From Candidatus Geohydrothermomicrobium daggyaiense (GTDB lineage: Bacteria; Actinomycetota; Geothermincolia; Fen-727; JACVIW01): a DNA stretch of 9,742 nt. The notes under the pieces are model-generated. The model did not search any database. It was not told the origin of the DNA and saw only the letters and a program-made list of their open reading frames with translations. Below are positions 1-7,020 of this stretch, piece after piece. Location: NCBI GenBank assembly GCA_015711695.1, contig JACVIW010000072.1:1-9742 (forward strand). The letters are read 5' to 3'. Positions within the stretch are counted from its first letter, which is position 1, and every line of letters begins with the position of its first letter. Made by a program: the position numbers and the translations under genes.

Positions 1-996
1 AATTCATGGAGAACCAAGGCTGGTTCAAATACTTTCATAGGTTATAATTTGCTCACAGCGTGAGAATTCATCTGCGAAGCTTTCTGGAATAGCAAACCTA
101 TCACTGCTGCTGAAATCCTTTTCGCCGTTCATCTTCTGAGCTTGAGCCAATCTCTCAGCAGTGGGTTTTTCATTACTGCTTTGGAAATGTTGATCTTGTA
201 TTTTGTACTGACCCTTATCGCAAAATAGTGCGCCACCCCTTTTCTCACTTCCTGAATCCGTGTGTAAGAAAAAATTTTTACTGATAGCTTGGAGGGAAAA
301 CACACATTAAACGAGCCGGAATAACAATATAATTACTTTTATTTCGAGTTGCCCCGCAAATAATTCCGAACCCTGTCCTAACACGCGCAATCTGCACTAT
401 TTTCCAAATTCATTATCTGTTAATCAGGACTTCGGCCAGACGTCGCAGTTGTGGTAGTCTCTTACCCTGGCCCTACCACTATTTTGATTATTGGTTATCC
501 GTTTTTCACGATAGCAATGGGATTTGTTCAAGTTTCTGGAAATCAGTTCAAAGAAGAAAAAGCACACATGAAAAGGTCGTAATGTTTTTAATTTATCTGA
601 AACAGGTTCAAGGGTTGATAATCCATAAAGCCATAAAAGTTCACCACATCTCCTGAATTGAGGCATATCAACCGTATGCGCCCGTAGCGCCGTGGTAATT
701 ATAGTAATTTTATTTACTCTTTGAAGAAGCTCAGAGAGTACCGCTAATTTCTTTGCTCATCGTAGCTGAACCCCAATTACTTTTATCTAAAGTGGTGGCA
801 ATTTTTTAAATGAGGCCCTCTCCATAATGATTGGTGTTTCCCGATCTAAATAAACTGGTAAAAGATTTATGCGATAACAACTGGCGCTGTCACTGCGAAT
901 TTCATCAGTATCAAAAAACAGCTCCTTCGGAGAAAGTCTTGAAATCGCATTTTCGACGAAGCCACCTGATTCGGAATTTTCTCCGCATCTTTGCTA
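1..996. other. AT-rich stretch without a supportable gene
   Basis: Nothing here reads as a convincing gene. The longest open frames (minus 25-303 and 424-666, plus 831-1121) lack a Shine-Dalgarno sequence, resemble no family I know, and the third runs into the opposite strand of the next gene. The plus strand at the left edge is open in frame 1 to a TGA at 61-63, so the tail of a gene lying to the left is possible but not shown. Base composition is visibly more AT-rich than in the coding part of the window. A 7-bp inverted repeat (GTGGTAG at 451-457, CTACCAC at 473-479) and a 5-bp one (663-667 with 675-679) are present, neither with a clear role. No tRNA-like T-loop or rRNA segment was seen. 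It could be intergenic DNA or the remains of decayed genes. Confidence 0.5.
913..932 (-). terminator. Weak candidate terminator after the DUF5666-like gene
   Basis: Read on the minus strand, a short stem (CTCC, GAA loop, GGAG) is followed after two bases by a run of six T. It lies 64 nt past the stop codon of the gene ending at 997. The stem is only four base pairs, so this may be chance. Confidence 0.25.
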
Positions 997-1629
997 TCAA
1001 TCCTTCGCTGATGCGCGCACAAGTAATGCCTCGAGCTGACCATCTTCCGCCTCACGGGCTAAGACTCGCACTAAGTCCCCCTCTTCTATACGGAGTTTGG
1101 AAAGGTCTCGGCTTTTTTTGAGCCTGCCCATCATCGCGTATCTTGTCTTATCAGTTATCCTTAACCGTACTTCACCCGAATCAGTCCTCAGGGTGATGGC
1201 TCCTTCCTCCAAAGAAACTACATTGCCCGTCAATTCTCTGACACCGAACATTTCCTTCAGATCCTCGAAGCGGTCGAGTATTTCTTCACGTCTTTCAAGC
1301 ATTCTCTCCCGTCTTTCAAGCAAAGGTCTTCCGCGCAATCCCAGATCCGCTTCAGGGCGCCTCGGCTCCCTACCAGTTCTCGCCACCAGAATAGCGCTCA
1401 ATACGGTCACCGCAACAAGAAGAACAAGTACAGCCACAAGCAGGGAAACAAGGAGTTTATGCGAGCTGGAGCTGAGACCTCCGCCTGAACTTTTGGCTGA
1501 AGCCACTTCTTTTTCGGGTGGATGAGCTGAAATGTCTTTCTCTTCAAAAATTTCTTCACCCGAAACACCTTCCTCTACTGACGGACGGGTTCGCTCTTTT
1601 TCATCCTTACCGTTTTCTTTTTGTTCCAT
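997..1629 (-). CDS. Single-pass membrane protein with DUF5666-like C-terminal domain
   Basis: A protein of 210 residues. Residues 1-57 are charged and low in complexity (Glu, Lys, Ser), with no signal peptide. Residues about 58-84 form one strongly hydrophobic transmembrane segment. Residues about 95-127 are rich in Arg, Glu and Leu (LLERRERMLERREEILDRF) and should form a long helix or coiled coil. Residues about 132-205 resemble a DUF5666 domain: TGNVVSLEEGAITLRT, then a strand rich in Val/Arg, then LRIEEGDLVRVLA and a final strand. These are small beta domains of unknown function found in exported or membrane proteins. The charged N-terminus is probably cytoplasmic and the beta domain outside, but topology is inferred. 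I start it at ATG 1629, not GTG 1638, because the Shine-Dalgarno overlaps the GTG. It stands alone, divergent from the FAD oxidoreductase. Function unknown. Confidence 0.8.
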   Translation of the reverse strand: MEQKENGKDEKERTRPSVEEGVSGEEIFEEKDISAHPPEKEVASAKSSGGGLSSSSHKLLVSLLVAVLVLLVAVTVLSAILVARTGREPRRPEADLGLRGRPLLERRERMLERREEILDRFEDLKEMFGVRELTGNVVSLEEGAITLRTDSGEVRLRITDKTRYAMMGRLKKSRDLSKLRIEEGDLVRVLAREAEDGQLEALLVRASAKD

Positions 1630-1634
1630 TGACG

Positions 1635-1643
1635 TCACCCCTT
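1635..1643 (-). promoter_or_regulatory. Ribosome binding site that fixes the start at 1629
   Basis: On the minus strand this reads AAGGGGTGA, close to the anti-Shine-Dalgarno complement AAGGAGGTGA, and ends 5 nt before ATG 1629. The in-frame GTG at 1638-1636 lies inside it, so that GTG is unlikely to be the start. Confidence 0.7.
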
Positions 1644-1940
1644 TTTAACTGCGATTCCTTAAAACTCCGTTTTCAAACACCAAGCTTTTTGCCAACCTTT
1701 GCTTTGCGACTTTTATTTTGTCCTGGATGTATTAAAAGCATCTTTATCTTCTGTTAATTTTAGGTAAAAAGCCGAAATTAGATGCCTTCGTGAATTTACA
1801 TCTTCAAAATCGAAAACCGGGTTTGACCATGCTAAAAAACAACATAATACAGTCAATTTAGTCGCAACATTTTTTTAATAAATCGGCAGAACCACGAAGA
1901 TTAATATAAGATTAAATACAAACAGCTTCTTATTCGGGTG

Positions 1941-1948
1941 AGAGGGGG
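1941..1948 (+). promoter_or_regulatory. Ribosome binding site that fixes the start at 1953
   Basis: The purine run AGAGGGGG ends 4 nt before ATG 1953. The in-frame GTG at 1938 sits just upstream of this run and has no Shine-Dalgarno of its own, so the ATG is the better start. Confidence 0.7.
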
Positions 1949-1952
1949 AACC

Positions 1953-3221
1953 ATGGACTTTGACGTTTTGATTATTGGTGGGGGTCCTGCGGGTGTGGCA
2001 GCAGCGCGTGCGGCCTCCGAAGAGGGCTTGAACGTGCTTCTTGTCGAGAAGTGCGGTTTTCTCGGCGGCAACCTGACCTCTTCGCTTGTTGGAACCATTG
2101 GCGGCTTGTTTGTCAGAGAAGAGGATTCTATTGATTACGCCGTAGGAGGCATCCCCAGGGACTGCGCCGAAGCACTGAAATCCAGAGGTCTCGCATACGG
2201 TCCAGTTCCGTGGGAACAAACTGCGGTACTTCCGCACGCACCATGGGGGGTGAAAAAGCTTTTCGATGAGTGGATCGAAAGCGCCAGAAATATCAATTTG
2301 ATGCTTCATACATCCCTTATTGGAGCAGAAACTGAGGACAGGATGGTTTCAAGAATAACGATTCAGAAAAGAAACGGACACGCAACTCTTTCCGCAAGAA
2401 ACTTTATAGACGCAAGCGGGGACGGGGATCTGTTTTTTCTCAGCGGAGCTGCCGGTGAAAATACGCCGGTCCAGTTCCCAACTTTGAACTTTTATATGCA
2501 TAATGTTAATATCGCCGAAGCGCTGACCGCGGGTCTTGCAACGCTTCAAACGCTGATCCGGGAAGCAATCCAAACAGGCGAATACGATTTACCACGCGCC
2601 GGTGGTGCTGTTATCCCAACAATGCGCCCGGGCGAAGTTATCGTTGCCATGGGCAGGGTTTCCATCGATGGAAAACCGGTCGATTGCACCGACCCCGAGC
2701 AATTGACGATAGCGGAAATCGAAGGTAGAAAACAGGCAGTTCTTCTCTCCGAATTCCTCAAAGCAAAAATGCCGGGATTTGCCGATGCTTATCTTTCAGA
2801 CACTCCATGCAAGATTGGCATTCGCTCTACTAGAAGGCTTTCGGGTCGATACCGACTGACCGGGGAAGATGTTCTTGGCGCAGCTGACTTTCAGGATGGC
2901 ATATGCCGCTCCGCCTGGCCAGTTGAACTGCATCTCGAAGGCAAGGAAACAGTCCTTGAGTTTCCTCCGCCTGGAAAAACATACGCAATTCCATATAGAG
3001 CCCTTCTGCCAGCTGAGTTTGATAATCTCATCGTCGCTGGCAGGTGCCTTTCGGCAACAGTTGAAGGTCAGGGAAGCGCCCGGGTAAGCGCCACAGCGAT
3101 GGGCATGGGAGAAGCGGCGGGCGTGGCATGCGCCATCGCGTCTGAGAATAACACAAACGTGGCTGATATCGACATAGGCGAGCTTCGAGGCCGCTTGAAG
3201 AAAAGAGGAGTTTTGCTTTGA
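1953..3221 (+). CDS. FAD-dependent oxidoreductase (FAD_oxidored, PF12831-like)
   Basis: A 422-residue soluble flavoprotein. The N-terminal Rossmann dinucleotide-binding motif is complete (IIGGGPAG at residues 7-14, with the acidic ribose-binding Glu about 18 residues later in LLVEKCGFLGG). FIDASGDGDL (151-160) is the second FAD contact typical of the group. Residues 289-308 contain GIRSTRRLSGRYRLTGEDVL, matching the IRExRR-x-G-x-Y-x-LT-x-xDV signature of this family. The C-terminal block (about 345-398: IPYRALLP, LIVAGRCLSATVEGQGSAR, AMGMGEAAGVA) closes the FAD site. Length is normal for the simple members that have no extra domains. The substrate cannot be told from sequence. It has its own ribosome binding site, no co-directional neighbour, and converges with the ECF operon 12 bp past its stop, so a role in that pathway is not implied. 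No transmembrane segment or signal peptide. Confidence 0.9.
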   Translation: MDFDVLIIGGGPAGVAAARAASEEGLNVLLVEKCGFLGGNLTSSLVGTIGGLFVREEDSIDYAVGGIPRDCAEALKSRGLAYGPVPWEQTAVLPHAPWGVKKLFDEWIESARNINLMLHTSLIGAETEDRMVSRITIQKRNGHATLSARNFIDASGDGDLFFLSGAAGENTPVQFPTLNFYMHNVNIAEALTAGLATLQTLIREAIQTGEYDLPRAGGAVIPTMRPGEVIVAMGRVSIDGKPVDCTDPEQLTIAEIEGRKQAVLLSEFLKAKMPGFADAYLSDTPCKIGIRSTRRLSGRYRLTGEDVLGAADFQDGICRSAWPVELHLEGKETVLEFPPPGKTYAIPYRALLPAEFDNLIVAGRCLSATVEGQGSARVSATAMGMGEAAGVACAIASENNTNVADIDIGELRGRLKKRGVLL

Positions 3222-3233
3222 AAAAGAGCGAGA

Positions 3234-4544
3234 TTACCATGCGTATATCGCGGAAACAACCATATAGGCAAGTGCAAGGAGTGCTCCGTATCCAAGGCAG
3301 ACGGTAACGAAAAAACCAAAACTGGACGACTTCTCATCCTTGATGTTCGGACTTTTCATCTGGTCCTTCAAGGAGATAGGTTCAGCTTTCCTGGTTTTTT
3401 CGGGTGAATATCCGTCGGAGCCTGTAGTATTAACCCGTCGATGTGAATCTTCACTGTCAGAATCATCATTTTCCGATAGCGGCTCGCTCGACATTTCCTC
3501 ATCATAACTATCCCAGTCTGCGCTTGACCCCGCGCTATAAGAAGGAGCGGGAGCGCCGTTCTGCCCATCTTTACTTGAAATCGGAAACGGTTGTCGCAAA
3601 AGGGCGGGTATAACCTGAACGGTCATCCAGCAGGGATAGGAATCAAGATTCTCGCTGTGCCTGAAATGACCGTCCTCCTTCTGCATCGATAGAAGATAAT
3701 CTATCGGGGTTTTCCCGGATGATGACTTCCATGATTCGGAATTCGCGTCCTCCCCCAACGCGAAGAGACCCTGAACAGCCCAGGCGGTTGATGCAACGTT
3801 CGACGCTTCCGTCTGCCAGGAAAATCCACCGTCCTCCGCCTGGCAGAACTTGAGGTAAACAAGCGCTCTTTTTATCACCGGATTTTCGCGCTCCATTCCA
3901 CCTGCTATCAGCGCCTGAAGGGCGGCTCCAGTGTCATCTGGGTCGCTTCCTGATTGCTCGGAATAACCGAATCCGCCGTCAATATTCTGCCTCGCCGCAA
4001 GCCACCGGGAACAGCTTTCTGGAATTTTTTCCCCTGCAGCGGCGAGCGCGATCATCGCCCACATGTGCTCGTTTATCAAGCTTCCGATTTGCCCGTCAGG
4101 TTTAAGATTCGATTTTATTCTTTCGACAAGGTCAACTCCCCCGAAATTTCTCGGGTCTTTTCCAGCCGCGCACACGGCGATGCAATAAGACGACAAATCT
4201 GTGAGTTTCGCCGCCTTCTTTACCGACTTCAGGAGATATTCAACTGGAGAAGAGCCGCCTTTTATCCATCGTCCAGGGTCTCTCCCTCCAGCCGCAATTG
4301 AGCAAACTGCCCATGCAGTTAGTTTCTCAGACGACAATGAACCTGGCTCAGCAAAGCCACCGTCTTCCTGCTGTCTTTGCTTGAGATATTCAAATGCCCT
4401 CGTGACGGACTCATATACCTTAGAACTGGTAGCAGCACGACTTTCCAGATACGTTACAGTTAGAAAAAAGTTGACGCCGAAAGCCAGAATTAAAAGCAAA
4501 ATTACAGTTATTCCCTTGTTGAATTTCGACGTCCAACTGATCAT
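3234..4544 (-). CDS. Membrane-anchored alpha/alpha-barrel protein (prenyltransferase/squalene-cyclase repeats)
   Basis: A 436-residue protein. Residues about 11-33 are a hydrophobic signal or anchor. Residues about 42-315 hold repeated helical hairpins with QW-like turns (DGGF 61-64, DGQIG 150-154, DGGFG 189-193, DGGFS 238-242, DGHF 291-294) and six Ala-rich inner helices (for example AWAVCSIAAGG, YCIAVCAAGKDP, MWAMIALAAAG). This count fits an alpha6/alpha6 barrel, as in squalene cyclase domains, prenyltransferase beta subunits and the N-terminal domain of transcobalamin and intrinsic factor. I see no DxDD cyclase motif, so a binding role is likelier than catalysis. Residues about 320-405 are Ser/Asp/Glu-rich and probably disordered, and 407-434 form a C-terminal transmembrane segment. 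The barrel should face outside. It is last in the operon; ATG 4544 overlaps the previous stop and has only a weak AAGG 10 nt upstream, so translation is probably coupled. Confidence 0.85.
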   Translation of the reverse strand: MISWTSKFNKGITVILLLILAFGVNFFLTVTYLESRAATSSKVYESVTRAFEYLKQRQQEDGGFAEPGSLSSEKLTAWAVCSIAAGGRDPGRWIKGGSSPVEYLLKSVKKAAKLTDLSSYCIAVCAAGKDPRNFGGVDLVERIKSNLKPDGQIGSLINEHMWAMIALAAAGEKIPESCSRWLAARQNIDGGFGYSEQSGSDPDDTGAALQALIAGGMERENPVIKRALVYLKFCQAEDGGFSWQTEASNVASTAWAVQGLFALGEDANSESWKSSSGKTPIDYLLSMQKEDGHFRHSENLDSYPCWMTVQVIPALLRQPFPISSKDGQNGAPAPSYSAGSSADWDSYDEEMSSEPLSENDDSDSEDSHRRVNTTGSDGYSPEKTRKAEPISLKDQMKSPNIKDEKSSSFGFFVTVCLGYGALLALAYMVVSAIYAW

Positions 4545-5296
4545 CCTGACAAAACCTTTTCCTCTACAACTCCGGAAGAGTCCTCGTAAAAATTCCCTGA
4601 TGGGTCTCCGATTTCGATAAATAACCTCGCCCTGTATTTTTGAAGCATCTCAATGAATAGGGGACCCAGCAAAAAAGCGAATATGAAATTACCCACCGCG
4701 TGAAAAGCGTCAAAACCAAGAGAAGAAGAATAGCTGAGAATGAAAGACTTGAAAACAAGAGGTTTAACGTAACCAAGCACGAAATACAGATTCATTATCC
4801 AGCCGAACAAAAAACCCCAGAATGCACAATAAATTGAAAAAATAAATCTCTTTTTCAAAAAATCTTTTTTCCGCAGAAATCCGGAAACAAGCCCGCAAAG
4901 ACCCCAGCCAAGCATCTGCCAGACAGTCCACGGTCCTTGGCCTATGAATATGTTCGACACCACTGCTGTTGTTGAACCAACCATAAAACCCGGCAGAGCT
5001 CCGAATACGTAGCCAGTAACCGCTATTATGAAAGTCGCAGGCTGAACATTCGGTACAGCCGCGAAAAGCACGCGACCGCCAGATGCGACAGCAGAAAGGC
5101 TCGCAATTATCGCTATAAGTTTCACGTCCCTTCTTGCATCCTCGAAATAAGCATAAAATCCCAAAACGGTTAAAGTCACGAAGGTAAAGCTGATTACAGC
5201 AGGATCCTTGAAAACGATCGCATTTGAGCGCGCGCCAGCAGCGAAAACAGCCAGCGTTCCAAAAAGCGCCAGGACAGCAATCAATGTCTTTCTCAA
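4541..5296 (-). CDS. ECF transporter S component (substrate-binding membrane subunit)
   Basis: A 251-residue, very hydrophobic protein with about six or seven membrane segments (roughly 3-21, 33-51, 59-79, 92-114, 124-140, 153-176, 186-215) and a short polar tail. S components bind the vitamin or cofactor and deliver it to the shared EcfT-EcfA machinery. Two blocks look family-specific: RVLFAAVPNVQPATFI (75-90) and GQGPWTVWQM (119-128). I associate the second from memory with S components of unassigned or cobalamin-like specificity that often neighbour DUF4430 proteins. Two of its ends overlap neighbours by 4 nt, and it starts with TTG preceded by AAGGGAG. Substrate is not set by sequence; context (see the flanking proteins) suggests a corrinoid or a similar large cofactor. 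Confidence is high for S component and low for ligand. Confidence 0.87.
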   Translation of the reverse strand: MRKTLIAVLALFGTLAVFAAGARSNAIVFKDPAVISFTFVTLTVLGFYAYFEDARRDVKLIAIIASLSAVASGGRVLFAAVPNVQPATFIIAVTGYVFGALPGFMVGSTTAVVSNIFIGQGPWTVWQMLGWGLCGLVSGFLRKKDFLKKRFIFSIYCAFWGFLFGWIMNLYFVLGYVKPLVFKSFILSYSSSLGFDAFHAVGNFIFAFLLGPLFIEMLQKYRARLFIEIGDPSGNFYEDSSGVVEEKVLSG

Positions 5297-7020
5297 CCCA
5301 ACTCCCTTAATACCTTCAACGCGTCCTTTTTCGTGACGACGTTGTCATCAAATCCCCTGAAACACCTGTTGTACTGGGTGGTGTAAAAAATCGAATCGGA
5401 AAGAACCTCTCTCATTTCTCCCTGGGTAACAAGCCGCCCCGCGGCAAGCATAATAACTCTATCTGAGAACTCGGCGACAAATTCAAGGTCATGAGTGACA
5501 ACAATCGTGGTTTTTCCCTGTTCTTTTCGTTTCGCGAGCACAAACGCGAGCTTCTCCTTGACGGACGAATCAAGCCCCCTTGTTGGTTCATCGAGAATAA
5601 GGATATCTGGATCTCTAACAATCACGGATGCAATCGCCACGAGCTCCCTTTGTCCGCACGAAAGTTCTTCCATCGGCTTTGACGCGAACGCTTCGATACC
5701 AAGCGTAACCAGAATATCATGAATTCTGCGTGAGGCGTTTTCTTCATCAAAACCAGCAGCCTCGCAAGTGAGAAAAAGTTCCATCCGTGGATTTCTTGAA
5801 ATCAGATGCGCCTCAGGATTCTGCGTCACCATCCCGCACAGAGCGGAAATTTCTTTTCGACTCATTTCTTCAATATTCCTGCCATCTATGAAAATTCTTC
5901 CCCTCATCGGTTTTAATAGACCCGCGATATTCTTTACGAGAGTTGTCTTACCGGACCCATTCTCCCCGATGATAGCCACAACATCACCTGAATAAAAATC
6001 CGCGTTTATACCACAAAGAGACGGAACGCCATTTCCATATGAGTGCCAGAGGTTTTCGACCCTGACTTGAACCTTCCGAAAATTTGTTTCTTGCGTGCGC
6101 TTCTTTTTTTTCTTCCTTTTGATTTTTAGCGAAGATTTTTCCTTGCATGAAGCGCCTCTTCCAGAAGCGGCGTCTCTATCCACGCCGTTCAAGCGGGATA
6201 GGGATAAGATGATTCTCCCCTCTCTGACAGTGAAAGGAATCTTTTCCCATCCTGCCTCAATAAAAGGCTTTGCTATTGGGGGGAGCAAACCCGTAACATT
6301 CGCTATACCCGCTTTCGCAATCTCATCGCTGGATCCAGAAAACACCACTTTCCCATCATCGAGGATCACAATTCTGTCAGCAAGGTGAAAGCACCGCTCA
6401 ATTCTGTGCTCCGCGAGAACAACCGCTACCCCGAGGTCGCTGTTGAGCGATTTCAACGTAAGAAGAAAGTCCTCAGCACTCACGGGGTCAAGCTGGCTCG
6501 TGGGCTCATCAAGAACAATTACCTCGGGCTGCATTACCAAAACGGAGGCAAGCGCGATTTTCTGTTTCTCCCCTCCTGAAAGCTCAGATATGCGTTTGTC
6601 CCTGATGTGTCCGAGCCTTAAGCTTGCCATCACCTCTTCAACACGTTTGAATCCCTGCTCCGGTTCAACGCCAAGATTCTCAAGCCCGAAGGCAATCTCA
6701 CTTACGGGATCCTCAAAAATCAGCTGCGCCTCTGGGTCCTGAAAAACAAAGCCTACATGCCTGCATAGCTCTCCGACCTTCGTGTTTAGGGTGGAGATTC
6801 CCATTACCGAAACGCTACCCAGAATTTTGCCTCCATAAAAATTTGGAATGAGGCCGTTTATCGCTCTGCATAGAGTAGACTTGCCAGACCCAGTCAAGCC
6901 AGCAATAAGGACAAACTCGCCTGGTTTCACATCAAGATTAACCTTGCTCAAAGCAGGTTTTCTTGAATCCGGATAGCTGTATGTCAGGTTTTTGATTTCA
7001 ACCAAAGCGATTTTTTCCAT
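5293..7020 (-). CDS. Fused double ATPase of ECF transporter (EcfA-EcfA', CbiO-like)
   Basis: A 575-residue protein with two ABC ATPase domains, replacing the usual pair of separate EcfA subunits of about 280 residues. It would bind EcfT and power uptake. Domain 1 (about 6-250): Walker A GLTGSGKST (41-49), Q-loop FQDPEAQL, signature LSGGE (147-151), Walker B VIVLDEP, switch His in AEHR (204-206). Domain 2 (about 317-545): Walker A GENGSGKTT (352-360), Q-loop TQNPEAHL, signature LSCGQ (453-457, Cys for the usual second Gly), Walker B ILILDEP, switch His 510. The Q-loop and AEHR forms are typical of EcfA/CbiO. The linker (about 290-315) is Lys/Arg-rich and encoded over a run of eight A on the coding strand (6104-6111). 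ATG 7020 lies inside EcfT (37-nt overlap) and has no clear Shine-Dalgarno; TTG 7005, with GGAAAA upstream, is an alternative start. Confidence 0.95.
   Translation of the reverse strand: MEKIALVEIKNLTYSYPDSRKPALSKVNLDVKPGEFVLIAGLTGSGKSTLCRAINGLIPNFYGGKILGSVSVMGISTLNTKVGELCRHVGFVFQDPEAQLIFEDPVSEIAFGLENLGVEPEQGFKRVEEVMASLRLGHIRDKRISELSGGEKQKIALASVLVMQPEVIVLDEPTSQLDPVSAEDFLLTLKSLNSDLGVAVVLAEHRIERCFHLADRIVILDDGKVVFSGSSDEIAKAGIANVTGLLPPIAKPFIEAGWEKIPFTVREGRIILSLSRLNGVDRDAASGRGASCKEKSSLKIKRKKKKKRTQETNFRKVQVRVENLWHSYGNGVPSLCGINADFYSGDVVAIIGENGSGKTTLVKNIAGLLKPMRGRIFIDGRNIEEMSRKEISALCGMVTQNPEAHLISRNPRMELFLTCEAAGFDEENASRRIHDILVTLGIEAFASKPMEELSCGQRELVAIASVIVRDPDILILDEPTRGLDSSVKEKLAFVLAKRKEQGKTTIVVTHDLEFVAEFSDRVIMLAAGRLVTQGEMREVLSDSIFYTTQYNRCFRGFDDNVVTKKDALKVLRELG
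5302..5308 (-). promoter_or_regulatory. Ribosome binding site for the S component TTG start
   Basis: AAGGGAG on the minus strand ends 5 nt before TTG 5296, supporting this non-ATG start, which overlaps the preceding stop codon as TTGA. Confidence 0.65.

Larger units (their letters stand above)
1630..1952. other. Divergent intergenic region
   Basis: This AT-rich gap separates two divergently transcribed genes and must hold both promoters unless they lie inside genes. On the plus strand there is a TTGACC at 1823-1828 and a CATAAT at 1843-1848, but the 14-nt gap between them is too short for a good sigma-70 promoter. A TATAAG at 1905-1910 is a fair -10 box, though without a matching -35. On the minus strand I found only weak matches. 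A short palindrome (AAACCGGGTTT, about 1815-1825) could be an operator or chance. No riboswitch, tRNA or small gene was recognised. Confidence 0.4.

Noticed and set aside
25..303. Minus-strand open frame of 92 codons
   Set aside because: It begins with GTG without a Shine-Dalgarno, matches nothing I recognise, and lies in the AT-rich gene-free stretch. Not supportable as a gene.
451..479. Inverted repeat GTGGTAG/CTACCAC as a terminator or transposon end
   Set aside because: Seven base pairs with a 15-nt loop, no gene ending beside it, no T run and no matching partner elsewhere in the window.
600..625. GGTTCAAGG resembling a tRNA T-loop
   Set aside because: No acceptor, D or anticodon stem can be built around it.
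424..666. Minus-strand open frame of 80 codons starting with ATG
   Set aside because: No ribosome binding site, odd composition (a run of four Phe, many Asn/Arg/Cys) and no recognisable domain.
831..1121. Plus-strand open frame with Cys/His spacing that hints at a zinc finger
   Set aside because: The Cys and His do not fit a standard finger, there is no Shine-Dalgarno, and the frame runs antisense into the well-supported gene at 997-1629.
1938..1952. GTG start for the FAD oxidoreductase, adding five residues
   Set aside because: The purine-rich ribosome binding site lies between this GTG and ATG 1953, and the ATG places the dinucleotide-binding motif at the usual distance from the N-terminus.
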